17,687 nt of DNA from GWA1-39-11 sp964640435 (GCA_964640435.1 CAZXFJ010000022.1:1-17687); one strand, 5' to 3'; positions 1 to 8,339 are shown, counted from the stretch's first letter. A program made the numbers and translations. The notes: generated by a model from the sequence alone, not told the origin.

Positions 1-2
1 GA

Positions 3-2354
3 GAATTTAAATTATCCGGAACAGGACTAGTTCTTGCCACCAACCTCGATACCAACCGTGACGTCACGGTATCACCAGATGGAACTGGAAGAATTGACCT
101 TCAGAAACCCATCATAAACTCATCAGACTTTGGAAGTCTTTCACCTGGCGCCGTTCAATTTGATGATAAGGTAGCCATTCAGGCAACAGAATCGGCTGTT
201 GCCGCTTTCATGATAAACAACAACACAACTGGCGGAGATATCTTTACTGCTTCATCCTCAGGCGCTACTCGCTTTACCATTGCCAATAACGGTGATCTCT
301 CAATCCAACCCGGTGCTTTAATTGATACGTTAGGCTTTGGAACCTTAAGCATTGGTAAAAACAACGCCACCACCCTCTCGCTTGGTCGAGGTGAACAGAA
401 AATAGTTCTACCTGGCTATACAAATTCTGGTGGAATACTTTATACCAATGGAATTGGAGAGCTTGCTCAGATAACACCCGCTGAAGAAGGAAAGTGTCTG
501 ATCTCAAATGGATCTCTTGCTCCATATTGGGGAGAATGTAAAGATCAGTTTTTCCACTACAACCAAGGCGCACTTGCCTTTAACAATCTTAAAGGAGACT
601 TTTTAATTGGTGGTGAATCAACTTCATCTGCAAAGTTTGCTTTCTATAATGTAGCAAGTGGTGTCCCAACAGCAGCAATTCACGGAAACCTAAATGTCCT
701 AGCCAACAACGGTGTGGATGGACGTCTTGCCATTGGAACAACCGATCCACAGGCACTACTTCATGTTAAAAGCTACCAGGATACAAGCGTGTTAAGACTT
801 GAAGATCAAGATGGAACCTGTGAGCACAACCCTGAGGCAGGAGTTGAAATAGTTTCATGTTCATCTGATGAAAGACTTAAAACTGATATAGTTGACGCAA
901 CAGGCTCTCTATCAGACTTAATGAAATTTAAGATAAGAGATTACATCGTCAAAGCTTCAGGACAGAAAATGACTGGAGTAATTGCTCAAGAAGTACAACA
1001 GATTTTCCCAGACATGGTCCACACTGATTCAAAAGGTTACTTAATGGTAGAAACACCATCAATCTGGAAAGTTGTTTTAGGAATTCAAGAAATCGCAGCA
1101 AGCCTTGTTAACTTCTCTACCAACTCACTTGCTGTTGCAACAGACAATGTTACTATTGCTGGAAAAAATCTTAACGACTATATAGTTGATGTTGTTCAGA
1201 GAGCAACAGACAACGGACAAATTATTGTAAGAGGACAAATCGTCTCCCCTCTTGCGTCCATTGATGAACTTAGAACAAATATTATCTCACCAATTGGTCA
1301 AGACAAAATTAAAATAAATGGAAAAGTTGTAATAGCGAATAAAACACCTGAAGCAACAAGTTCTCCTGTCCTTGAGGTTGACGGAGATGCTTCTATTTTA
1401 GGAGAACTATCTACCAATAGTCTTGAGACAAATAACTTACAAGCAACAGATGCAACAATTTCAGGAACTCTTTACGCAGATAACATTCAGGCAGGAGCAA
1501 TTAATGGTCTTGATGAAAAAATTGCTTCTGCTGCAAGCGCCCTTGCAAGCAACCAAGCAAGCCCAAGTTCTGAGCTTATTGCTTCAATTATAAATACTAA
1601 ATTGTCAGAGCTTGAAGCTGCCCTACCTATATATAGTACTACTACAATAGACGTTTCAAATTTGTCAGCAAACTTTGGAACATTTCGTGATGGCCTAATC
1701 GCACTTGGTCCAGCAACCTTTGGACAGGCAACATTCTTAGATGGTATTTCAATTGGAACAAACTTTATCCTTGGACAAAACTCTATTGATACACTTGGTC
1801 AAACACTTGAAATACAACCTTTAAAACAAGGAGCAATTTCACTTATGGCAGGGGCTGTTAAAATTGATACTGATGGAAATGTTAAGTTTTCAGGTGATGT
1901 AAAATTTGCTGGGAATGTTGAAGTGTCTGGAAAACTTTCCGCTGAAGTAATCTCTCCTCTTTCAAACAAGAATATTGTGATTGCAGATGACCGCGTTGCA
2001 AGTGATTCAGCAACAAACAATAATTTAGTAGATGTAAGAGGATCAATTACAGCTTCAGGCTCTGCAACAATAGGTAAACTAAACTTATCTCTTGTTGAGC
2101 CAGCTTATGCTGTATCTGATATTGAAGTCGTAGCAACGGGTTCTGCGGGAACCGCTACCATTAAGCGCTACCGAACAGAGCTTACAATTGACAACCCAAA
2201 TGTCACGGCTCGCTCACTTATATATATAACACCTGTTGGACCAAATAATCAGAGCATCTACCTACTTCGTCAGGTTGCAGGTAAATCATTTACAGCGGGC
2301 GTTGGTACTCCTGCCACAACTGACATGAAATTCAACTGGATAATAGTAAACTAA
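3..2354 (+). CDS. Large surface/fibre-like protein with internal S74 chaperone domain (5' partial)
   Basis: The frame is open from the left edge, so the gene starts outside the window; the Met at 210 is not a credible start. The visible part is beta-rich, low-complexity sequence with fibre-like repeats (for example IGTTDPQALLHV). At about nt 861-1100 there is a peptidase S74 / intramolecular chaperone segment opening with SSDERLKTDI, followed by GVIAQEVQQIFPDMV. In endosialidase-type proteins the Ser before Asp and the Lys of SDxRxK form the self-cleavage dyad; both are present here. About 420 residues follow the S74 domain, whereas in phage tail spikes it is the C-terminal end, so cleavage would release a long tail. 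That tail is again repetitive (SGTLYADNIQAG, SGDVKFAGNVEVSG) and resembles trimeric beta-helix or fibre sequence. The likely location is the cell surface (inference). Codon use is AT-rich, as in the backbone genes. The S74 assignment is firm; the overall role is unknown. Confidence 0.85.
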   Translation, partial: EFKLSGTGLVLATNLDTNRDVTVSPDGTGRIDLQKPIINSSDFGSLSPGAVQFDDKVAIQATESAVAAFMINNNTTGGDIFTASSSGATRFTIANNGDLSIQPGALIDTLGFGTLSIGKNNATTLSLGRGEQKIVLPGYTNSGGILYTNGIGELAQITPAEEGKCLISNGSLAPYWGECKDQFFHYNQGALAFNNLKGDFLIGGESTSSAKFAFYNVASGVPTAAIHGNLNVLANNGVDGRLAIGTTDPQALLHVKSYQDTSVLRLEDQDGTCEHNPEAGVEIVSCSSDERLKTDIVDATGSLSDLMKFKIRDYIVKASGQKMTGVIAQEVQQIFPDMVHTDSKGYLMVETPSIWKVVLGIQEIAASLVNFSTNSLAVATDNVTIAGKNLNDYIVDVVQRATDNGQIIVRGQIVSPLASIDELRTNIISPIGQDKIKINGKVVIANKTPEATSSPVLEVDGDASILGELSTNSLETNNLQATDATISGTLYADNIQAGAINGLDEKIASAASALASNQASPSSELIASIINTKLSELEAALPIYSTTTIDVSNLSANFGTFRDGLIALGPATFGQATFLDGISIGTNFILGQNSIDTLGQTLEIQPLKQGAISLMAGAVKIDTDGNVKFSGDVKFAGNVEVSGKLSAEVISPLSNKNIVIADDRVASDSATNNNLVDVRGSITASGSATIGKLNLSLVEPAYAVSDIEVVATGSAGTATIKRYRTELTIDNPNVTARSLIYITPVGPNNQSIYLLRQVAGKSFTAGVGTPATTDMKFNWIIVN

Positions 2355-2412
2355 TTCTTAAGCTTTTTCTCAGTTTCAGATTGTTAACTTAATACATACA
2401 AGAAATGATATG

Positions 2413-2441
2413 TTGACAAATAGATTGTTTCTTTGTTAAAG
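2413..2441 (+). promoter_or_regulatory. Possible sigma70 promoter for the O-antigen ligase/TPR gene
   Basis: A perfect TTGACA lies at 2413-2418. A 17-nt spacer leads to TTAAAG at 2436-2441, which matches TATAAT at only three of six positions. It sits in the only intergenic gap before the gene at 2468, which has no SD. The -10 assignment is weak. Confidence 0.35.
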
Positions 2442-2467
2442 TTTTAAATACTCAATTTTTTGAATTT

Positions 2468-4582
2468 ATGAATAAAGATACAAGTAGACTTATCGATAAC
2501 ATATCTACAGTAGTTGTAGCACTAACTCTTTTCTTACTTCCTACTCTTTTCTTAACTGCTACAACAGATTTTTTCGTAATTCCAAAACAACTTTTAATAA
2601 TTGGATCAACAACTCTTCTTCTCATTCTTTGGGGAGTAAGACAAATTGTTGAAAAGAAATTAACTATCAATGCAAACCCTCTTAATCTTCCAGTTGCAAT
2701 TTTTGGTGTAGTAGTTTTAATATCAGCAGTTATTTCTCAAAATAGATACGACTCTCTTATTCAAGCTGTGCCTGTTGCTTTTGCTGTTCTTCTTTTCTTT
2801 GCTATTGTTAACTCAGTAAGACAAACAAAGGCTTTTGGAGTTGTTCTTGGTGGACTTGTTCTTGGAGCTGCAGTCTCAGCTTTAATTACTGTCGCTTACT
2901 ACTTTAAGCTCTACTTCCTACCTATCCCAGCAATTCAATCTCCAGCTTTTAATACATTTGGATCAATTGTTCAGCAACTTATTTACCTTCTTCCTATTCT
3001 TGTCTTCTCAGTCTTTTACATTGCACGTGAAGTATCATTCCCTAAAGTACGCATCCCACAACAACTAAAAACAAACCTAGGCTTCTTCATCCAAGCTGTT
3101 GCTGGAATCGTAGTGGTTGTTGGCGTTGCTTTAATCATCTATGAAATCGTATTCTCACCACAAAAACCAATAGTTCTTCCATACATCTATGGATTCCAAA
3201 TCGCATCAGCTGTTATTACTCAGAATGCAGAAAGATTTGTCCAGTCCCTTCTCTTTGGATCAGGTTACGGAACATTCTTAGTAGACTTCACACGTTTCAA
3301 GCTTCCAGCATTTAATCTTGAAACAAGCATTTGGAACCTTTCATTCTCATTTTCATCATCATACTTTCTAGAGCTTATCTCAACAACAGGAATTCTAGGT
3401 GCTATCTCATTTATATTCATGATTGTTTCAGTAATAAGAACAAGAACAACAAGAAGCCCACTCTTCTTCTCAATAGTAATATTGTTAATATTGGCTTTCG
3501 TTCTTCCTTTTGCTTACCCATCTGTAGCACTTCTCTTTGTTCTTCTCGGTATTTATGTTGCATACCTTAACCTTGCATCAGATCGACGAGTATATGATGT
3601 AATCCTTTCAATCGTTGCTGCTAAAAATGGAATGTTTGCTTTCGATGTAACACCTGAAGATGAAGTAAAAAGAAAGAAAGAAGGACCAATCCTACCAATT
3701 CTTGTCTTCATAATACTTATAGTAGTACTTGGATTTTCAGGATTCTACACATTCCAATTTGCTTCATCAGATGTAACATTCACACAATCCCTTCGTGCTG
3801 CTCAAGCGAATAATGGTCAACAAACATACCAACTACAAGCACAAGCAATCAACACATTCCCATACAGATCTGACTATCACAGAATCTTCTCACAGGTAAA
3901 TCTTGCTCTTGCTAACTCAATCTCACAAGGTATTCCACAGGGTTCCTCTCCTTCTGCGCAAGTACAACAGAATGTAGTCACATTACTTCAACAAGCTATT
4001 GGCTCAGCAAGAAATGCTGTAACCGTAGCACCATTAACTGCTATAAACTGGGAAAACCTAGGTCAAATTTACCGCTCACTTATCGGTGTAGGACAAAATG
4101 CAGATCAATTTGCAGTCGCTTCCCTCAATCAAGCTATCGCTCTTGATCCATACAACCCACAATTATATGTAGAACTTGGTGGAATCTACTACCAATTGAA
4201 ACAATGGGATCAAGCACAAGCACAATTCCAAACAGCAATCTCACTAAAACGTGACTACTCAAACGCATACTACAACCTTGGACACGTTTTGGAAGAAAAG
4301 AATCAACTTGCAGATGCACTTAGCGTTTACCAAATTGTAAAACAGTTGTCTGGTGACAACAAGGCTAACCTTGAAAGAATTGACAGCGAAATTGATGCTC
4401 TACAAGCAAAGATTGGTAACAATGGTCAGGCAACAAACAATCAAAACGTAACACCTGAAACAGAAGATCAAACACCACTTGATGTTAATGGTGAACCAAC
4501 AACAGCACTTCCAACACAACAACCTCCAATCAAGATTTCTCCTCCTCCTGGAGAAGAAGCAGCTTCAAAGTCAGCAAGATAA
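2468..4582 (+). CDS. Polytopic membrane protein, O-antigen ligase (Wzy/WaaL)-like, with C-terminal TPR repeats
   Basis: The 704-residue protein begins with about ten hydrophobic segments (roughly residues 15-435). A motif near residues 295-315 (SSYFLELISTTGILGAISF) matches the conserved patch of the O-antigen ligase/polymerase family, in which an Asn/Ser-x-aromatic-Leu-Glu segment precedes a Gly-Leu/Ile-Leu-Gly turn. After the last membrane span the chain turns soluble and carries TPR-like helical pairs (about 520-650), for example LDPYNPQLYVELGGIYYQ and YSNAYYNLGHVLEEKNQLAD, then a Gln/Pro-rich tail. This fused ligase-TPR layout is common in CPR genomes. Ligases of this class join polysaccharide to a lipid or protein acceptor at the outer face of the membrane. 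The substrate is unknown. There is no SD before the ATG. The stop is only 9 nt from the end of the convergent gene at 4592. Confidence 0.8.
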   Translation: MNKDTSRLIDNISTVVVALTLFLLPTLFLTATTDFFVIPKQLLIIGSTTLLLILWGVRQIVEKKLTINANPLNLPVAIFGVVVLISAVISQNRYDSLIQAVPVAFAVLLFFAIVNSVRQTKAFGVVLGGLVLGAAVSALITVAYYFKLYFLPIPAIQSPAFNTFGSIVQQLIYLLPILVFSVFYIAREVSFPKVRIPQQLKTNLGFFIQAVAGIVVVVGVALIIYEIVFSPQKPIVLPYIYGFQIASAVITQNAERFVQSLLFGSGYGTFLVDFTRFKLPAFNLETSIWNLSFSFSSSYFLELISTTGILGAISFIFMIVSVIRTRTTRSPLFFSIVILLILAFVLPFAYPSVALLFVLLGIYVAYLNLASDRRVYDVILSIVAAKNGMFAFDVTPEDEVKRKKEGPILPILVFIILIVVLGFSGFYTFQFASSDVTFTQSLRAAQANNGQQTYQLQAQAINTFPYRSDYHRIFSQVNLALANSISQGIPQGSSPSAQVQQNVVTLLQQAIGSARNAVTVAPLTAINWENLGQIYRSLIGVGQNADQFAVASLNQAIALDPYNPQLYVELGGIYYQLKQWDQAQAQFQTAISLKRDYSNAYYNLGHVLEEKNQLADALSVYQIVKQLSGDNKANLERIDSEIDALQAKIGNNGQATNNQNVTPETEDQTPLDVNGEPTTALPTQQPPIKISPPPGEEAASKSAR

Positions 4583-4591
4583 GCAATTTAG

Positions 4592-5230
4592 TTAAGAGGT
4601 AGCAAGCTCAAGACCCAAAATTGAAAGATTATTTCTGATTCTTCCTATTGCAACTCTTCCGACTCTGCTTTCTTCCAGTAGCTCACTTTCTGTTCTCATT
4701 GCAAGGCTCCCTGCTTCTTGTATAGAAGGTAAACCACTCCAAATAAACAAAGATAAGGTATTTTCTATTATTTGAGGTGCTATATTCCCCATACTTCTAG
4801 ATCCTACCCTAGATAAACTATAGTAAACTGCTGGTGATAAATTTAAATCTGATAATGATACTCTTTCGCTCTCATTGAACTCCATTTTTTCAATAGATTC
4901 ACGTTCAGATTTAACTATAAATTCATAAAGCTCACCAGGGTGTGGATATTGAGAATATTTGTATCTCTGGGCTAGTTCTAGAATAGTGAGGCCCATGTGA
5001 GGCGTTGTTTCGAGCACTTCTGAAGCAGGTGTATTTCTAGTCTTTTCAACTTCTTGAAGATACTTTTGCCTCAACTCACTCCCACGATTACCAACTTTTC
5101 CCTCAATTCCAGGTTCCAGAATTACTCCACCTTCTTCAATAAGGCGTCTTGCCTGCTTAATAGCAAATTGCTGTACCTCTCCTTGGTTTTCAGGCATAGA
5201 GCCTAATCTATCGAACTCACGAAAAATCAT
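4592..5230 (-). CDS. Hypothetical protein with C-terminal RNA polymerase alpha-CTD-like (HhH) domain
   Basis: A 212-residue soluble protein. Residues about 157-209 (SLFIWSGLPSIQEAG, then ESELLEESRVGRVAIGRIRN, then ending SILGLEL) follow the RpoA C-terminal domain pattern. In RpoA a Cys-Leu-x(3)-I-xx-IGDL segment precedes a T-x-x-ELL-x-x-NLG-x-KSL-x-EI helix-hairpin-helix and a final LxxxGLxL. A second, weaker copy of the first half (VSLSDLNLSPAVYYSLSRVG) lies at 125-143. The N-terminal 120 residues are charged and helical, with no recognised domain. Known alpha-CTDs bind UP-element DNA and activators, so a standalone copy could be a transcription accessory protein or DNA-binding regulator (inference). 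The ATG sits about 8 nt after a TGCTATAAT box, suggesting a leaderless message. The true rpoA would be longer and usually lies in the ribosomal protein cluster, so this is not rpoA. Confidence 0.65.
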   Translation of the reverse strand: MIFREFDRLGSMPENQGEVQQFAIKQARRLIEEGGVILEPGIEGKVGNRGSELRQKYLQEVEKTRNTPASEVLETTPHMGLTILELAQRYKYSQYPHPGELYEFIVKSERESIEKMEFNESERVSLSDLNLSPAVYYSLSRVGSRSMGNIAPQIIENTLSLFIWSGLPSIQEAGSLAMRTESELLEESRVGRVAIGRIRNNLSILGLELATS

Positions 5231-5238
5231 TTGAGGCT

Positions 5239-5244
5239 ATTATA
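5239..5244 (-). promoter_or_regulatory. Extended -10 promoter, apparently giving a leaderless mRNA
   Basis: On the minus strand the sequence reads TGCTATAAT, a perfect TATAAT with an upstream TGN extension. Its 3' edge is 8 nt from the ATG at 5230, so transcription would begin within one or two bases of the start codon. No good -35 is visible, as allowed for extended -10 promoters. It overlaps the 15-nt gap after the M23 gene, so this gene can be transcribed independently. Confidence 0.6.
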
Positions 5245-5254
5245 GCACAGAGGT

Positions 5255-6355
5255 TTAATTTAGAACGCTTAGAGGGTTAATATTTCCACCTCCACCACGT
5301 ACTTCAAAGTGAAGATGAGGTCCAGTTGTTCTTCCAGTCATACCAATCCATCCAACAATAGTCTTTCCAGCAACAACAGTTGATCCAGCAGATACGTTTA
5401 CTCCCATCATATGAGCGTAAAGAGTTGAATAACCGTTTGAACCTGAAATGATAACGTGAATTCCATATCCACCATTCCATCCACTTGTGTAAACCTGTGA
5501 TACTACTCCATTTGTAGCTGCAGCAATTGGTGTTCCAATTGGACTTCCTAAATCAAGACCAGGGTGATACCAAGAGTAACCCTGGTTCAAAGTACCGTGA
5601 ATTGGCCACGTAAATCCTCCTCCAGTGATAGCAACAGGCCCAGTTGCTATATATGTAGGTCTTACATATGTAGGAGCTTTTGCAGGGGGTACTCCATCAG
5701 GAACAATTAAGATCTCTCCTTCAACAAGTGAGAATGTTTGTGGGTTAGCAAAGTCATTAAATGGAAAGTCAACGATTCCCTGAGCATCAACCTTATATTT
5801 CTTAGCAATTGTGTATACAGTGTCTCCTCGTGCTACTTTGTGAGCAACTCCCGTAACAGGTAGAATCTCAAGATTATCTCCAACACTAATACTGTCTGAG
5901 TTAAGATCATTTTGCCATTTAATTGTTTCCGTTGATACTCCAAACTTCTTAGCAATCGTAGACATAGTGTCTCCCGGTTGTACTTTATAATTAATGATCT
6001 TATCTCTTGGCTTTTCTGATGCCTTTGTATCAAAAACGTCTGTTGTGGTAAGCTCTGATGATTCGGTAGCTGCTTGAGCAAAGGAAAGATTCTGACTCTG
6101 ACCAAAAAGGTTACTATCTGAAATAAAGGGAGACACAACAATCCCTATTGTGAGTACACTCATGGCTGAAATGTGCAAGAAAAGACGGTTCTTGCGTCCA
6201 CGCTTTATAAGTACTCCATGGACAAGATTACCTTTTAACCCTTCAAATACGTTTGAGAAGAAAAGGATTTTATCCTTAAAATAGATACGAAGGAAGATAA
6301 AGAAGTGCTTAAGTTCAAAAAATAGACGTTTAAAAAAGCCAGATATTTTCAGCAT
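5255..6355 (-). CDS. Membrane-anchored LysM-LysM-M23 peptidase (cell-wall hydrolase)
   Basis: The 366-residue protein has a basic, aromatic N-terminus and a membrane span at about residues 60-79. Two LysM peptidoglycan-binding modules follow, at 121-166 (YKVQPGDTMSTIAKKFGVS) and 171-219 (HKVARGDTVYTIAKKYKV). A linker leads to a C-terminal M23 metallopeptidase domain at about 245-363. Zinc ligands and catalytic residues are intact: H264 and D268 (HPGLD), H315 (YAH), H347 and H349 (HLH). Family members cut peptide cross-links of peptidoglycan (DD-endopeptidase type) during growth or division, so this one should act on the outer face of the membrane. The length and order match many M23 factors of Gram-positive-like and CPR cells. 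It has its own promoter at 6388-6416 and no SD. Confidence 0.92.
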   Translation of the reverse strand: MLKISGFFKRLFFELKHFFIFLRIYFKDKILFFSNVFEGLKGNLVHGVLIKRGRKNRLFLHISAMSVLTIGIVVSPFISDSNLFGQSQNLSFAQAATESSELTTTDVFDTKASEKPRDKIINYKVQPGDTMSTIAKKFGVSTETIKWQNDLNSDSISVGDNLEILPVTGVAHKVARGDTVYTIAKKYKVDAQGIVDFPFNDFANPQTFSLVEGEILIVPDGVPPAKAPTYVRPTYIATGPVAITGGGFTWPIHGTLNQGYSWYHPGLDLGSPIGTPIAAATNGVVSQVYTSGWNGGYGIHVIISGSNGYSTLYAHMMGVNVSAGSTVVAGKTIVGWIGMTGRTTGPHLHFEVRGGGGNINPLSVLN

Positions 6356-6387
6356 AAAAAGACGGGAGAACTGCCTTTGAAGAATTC

Positions 6388-6416
6388 AGTTTACTAAAAA
6401 AGCGAGGCTAAGTCAA
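6388..6416 (-). promoter_or_regulatory. Sigma70-type promoter for the LysM-M23 gene
   Basis: On the minus strand TTGACT (6416-6411), a 17-nt spacer and TAAACT (6393-6388) are found in the short gap downstream of rho. The start codon is at 6355, giving a leader of about 25 nt without SD. Confidence 0.6.
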
Positions 6417-6426
6417 ACTTAAATGC

Positions 6427-7830
6427 TTATTCTTTAGGAATCGCGAGGCTATCAAGAAACTCTTTGTTATCTTTTGTCTTTTGAAGTCTTTCGATTAATA
6501 CTTCCGTTCTCTCTTCAGGGTTTAATACATCAATCATACGACGAAGAAGTACTACCTTTTTATATACATCTTCGGGTAGAATTCTTTCCTCAGCACGTGT
6601 TCCTGAACGCTCAACGTTAATAGCAGGGAAAATTCTGCGTTCTGCAAGTTTGCGGTCCAAGTGAACCTCCATATTACCTGTACCCTTGAACTCTTCAAAA
6701 ACAAGATCATCAAGGCGAGATCCTGTATCAACAAGTGCTGTTCCAATAACAGTAAGTGATCCACCCTCTTCACAGTTACGTGCTGCTCCAAAGAATTTCT
6801 TCGCAGGATACAAAGCTGCTGGGTCAAATCCTCCAGAAAGTGTTCTTCCTGATGGATCAATTGAAAGGTTGTACGCACGTGCAAGTCTTGTAATAGAATC
6901 AAGAAGTACTACAACATTAAGTCCCTTCTCTACCATTCTCTTAGCACGCTCCATAGCAATTTCAGCAATTCGTGTTTGAGTTTCAGGGGACTCATCAAAG
7001 TTTGAAGCAACAACTTCACCCTTAACGCTTCTTGATATATCAGTTACCTCTTCGGGTCGCTCTCCAATCAAAACTGCCATTAAATGAACTTCAGGAAAGT
7101 TTGCTGAGATTCCAGCTGCTATATCTTTCATAATAGTTGTCTTACCAGCCTTTGGAGGGGACACAATCATTCCACGTTGACCAAATCCAATTGGAGCAAC
7201 AAGGTCAATAATACGAGTTGATAATGGGGTTTCACCTGTAGCCAAAATTACCTGCTTTTCAGGATATATTGGTGTTAAGTCATCAAAATGAGGTCTTTTT
7301 AAAGATTCTTCAGGTGATTCACCATTAACTTTTTCAATTTTTAATAGTCCAAAGTATCTTTCGTTATCCTTTGGAGGTCTTCCTGTTCCCTCAACTAAAT
7401 CTCCACCACGAAGCCAAAAACGTCTAATTTGTGAAGCTGAAATGTATATATCGCGGTCTGATGCGCGGAATTTGGGACGCAGGAATCCATGTCCTTCATG
7501 CTGAATATCAAGAATTCCAGATACAGGAACTGTTACTTCCTCTTCTGGCTCACGGTCATAACGATCAGATCTATCATAACGGTCTCCTCCACCACGATCA
7601 TAATTATCTCTTGAGTAACGTGATGGTCTTGAGTATCGTCTTTCTGAATAATCTGAACGAGAATATCCTCGGTCATCTGAGCGCTGCTCTGATTTCTCTT
7701 CTGTTGCGGGTTTTTCCTCGCGTACTTCTTCTTTTACAGGAGCGTCTTTTCGTGCTTCCTCTTCAACCATAGGAGAATCTGAGGTTTGCACCTCTTCTTC
7801 AACACTTTGAACTTTCTTTCTTGTAGGCAT
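6427..7830 (-). CDS. rho: Transcription termination factor Rho
   Basis: The 467-residue protein is an RNA-dependent hexameric ATPase that ends transcription. Residues 1-98 are a disordered, Glu/Arg/Tyr/Ser-rich extension (SRSDYSERRYSRPSRYSR) that replaces the usual N-terminal helical domain; such RNA-binding insertions occur in Rho of several phyla. The primary-site OB/cold-shock-like domain covers 100-170. The ATPase core has Walker A PPKAGKT (225-231), the catalytic Glu in GERPEEV (256-262), Walker B with D311 (VVVLLDSITRLARAY), the Q-loop region FFGAARNCEEGGS (346-358) and the R-loop KGTGN (382-386). The position equivalent to E. coli Asp210, normally DERPEEV, is Gly256. It is transcribed from a strong promoter at 7920-7948 through a leader of about 83 nt that carries a perfect palindrome, and it has no SD. 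Confidence 0.97.
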   Translation of the reverse strand: MPTRKKVQSVEEEVQTSDSPMVEEEARKDAPVKEEVREEKPATEEKSEQRSDDRGYSRSDYSERRYSRPSRYSRDNYDRGGGDRYDRSDRYDREPEEEVTVPVSGILDIQHEGHGFLRPKFRASDRDIYISASQIRRFWLRGGDLVEGTGRPPKDNERYFGLLKIEKVNGESPEESLKRPHFDDLTPIYPEKQVILATGETPLSTRIIDLVAPIGFGQRGMIVSPPKAGKTTIMKDIAAGISANFPEVHLMAVLIGERPEEVTDISRSVKGEVVASNFDESPETQTRIAEIAMERAKRMVEKGLNVVVLLDSITRLARAYNLSIDPSGRTLSGGFDPAALYPAKKFFGAARNCEEGGSLTVIGTALVDTGSRLDDLVFEEFKGTGNMEVHLDRKLAERRIFPAINVERSGTRAEERILPEDVYKKVVLLRRMIDVLNPEERTEVLIERLQKTKDNKEFLDSLAIPKE

Positions 7831-7882
7831 ACTTCTGTTTAGATTAAATTTATGGGCGAGTTACTGAAAATTGGGAAAACTG

Positions 7883-7899
7883 GACTCGAGTCTCGAGTC
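7883..7899. repeat. Perfect 8-bp inverted repeat in the rho leader
   Basis: GACTCGAG, one T, then CTCGAGTC. It lies about 14-30 nt downstream of the predicted rho start site and about 53 nt before the rho ATG, followed upstream by a second small hairpin (GCTT-ATG-AAGC, 7902-7912). It could be an operator for a dimeric repressor or a leader hairpin used in autoregulation. No similar site was seen elsewhere in the window. Confidence 0.6.
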
Positions 7900-7919
7900 T
7901 TGCTTATGAAGCAAAAATA

Positions 7920-7948
7920 ATTATCCCATGCCCACTACTTTTTGTCAA
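7920..7948 (-). promoter_or_regulatory. Strong sigma70 promoter of rho
   Basis: On the minus strand TTGACA (7948-7943), an exactly 17-nt spacer and GATAAT (7925-7920), eleven of twelve consensus positions. The predicted start is near 7913. Confidence 0.8.
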
Positions 7949-8024
7949 GATATTAACTAAATAAAAATATGCTTGCACAGTAAATAATACTTTTATATAA
8001 AATGACTGAGAGAAAATATAAAGT

Positions 8025-8055
8025 AATGATATTTAAAGTAAAGTAAAATATCATT
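8025..8055. repeat. AT-rich perfect 10-bp inverted repeat
   Basis: AATGATATTT (8025-8034) and AAATATCATT (8046-8055) flank an 11-nt loop. It lies between the rho promoter and the ncRNA promoter, close to where base composition changes. It may be a protein-binding site or the backbone edge; there is no evidence for either. Confidence 0.5.
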
Positions 8056-8078
8056 CCACTTTCATGCCTGAATCAAAC

Positions 8079-8107
8079 TTGACAAAGTCCTATAGTTATG
8101 TTATCCT
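8079..8107 (+). promoter_or_regulatory. Promoter of the candidate ncRNA
   Basis: TTGACA (8079-8084), a 17-nt spacer and TATCCT (8102-8107). A start near 8114 would give a transcript ending at the U-tract at 8255-8261. No ORF with a start signal follows before that terminator. Confidence 0.6.
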
Positions 8108-8113
8108 CTGCAG

Positions 8114-8262
8114 CTAATATGCTTAAGTATTAGTACTTAAGCTGTACTTTAAAAGCTTTAGTATTTCACTTAACCAGCTACCCCTGGCCTCTAAGCACCT
8201 GTCCGCTTCAGAGCCTGAGACTGCCACTCGCAGCCTCACTTTATGGACAGCTGGTTTTTTTG
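8114..8262 (+). ncRNA. Candidate structured non-coding RNA of about 150 nt, family unknown
   Basis: The segment has a promoter, dense nested base pairing and an intrinsic terminator, with no credible reading frame. A perfect 9-bp hairpin comes first (GCTTAAGTA 8121-8129 with TACTTAAGC 8134-8142). An outer stem AACCAGCT (8172-8179) with AGCTGGTT (8249-8256) then encloses two hairpins. One is 8186-8215 (GGCCTCTAAGC with GCTTCAGAGCC, ten pairs with small bulges) and the other 8216-8238 (TGAG/CTCA and CTGC/GCAG). It does not show the conserved motifs I know for SRP RNA, T-box leaders, tmRNA or RNase P. A 6S-like role cannot be excluded. It could also be the regulatory head of the cassette block downstream. 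Confidence 0.55.
8172..8261 (+). terminator. Rho-independent terminator of the ncRNA
   Basis: The outer stem AACCAGCT/AGCTGGTT closes directly onto seven T residues (8255-8261). TGTCC (8200-8204) with GGACA (8245-8249) offers an alternative pairing. This is the only hairpin in the accessory region followed by a proper T-tract. Confidence 0.65.
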
Positions 8263-8280
8263 TGCCTAAAATCAAGTGTT

Positions 8281-8339
8281 TAGTCACCGGGATAGTGCGT
8301 GCTGGATGGTTATATCCTACGCACTATTTCGCTGACTAG
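8281..8339. repeat. Junction palindrome, copy 1 (upstream of cassette A)
   Basis: The outer arms TAGTCA (8281-8286) and TGACTA (8333-8338) enclose inner arms ATAGTGCGT (8292-8300) and ACGCACTAT (8319-8327), with 5-nt strands between the two helices. The right side reads TTTCGCTGACTAG (8327-8339), which recurs with C/T changes at 10103-10115 and 11353-11365. In copy 3 the outer arm changes together with its partner, which supports folding. Confidence 0.6.
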
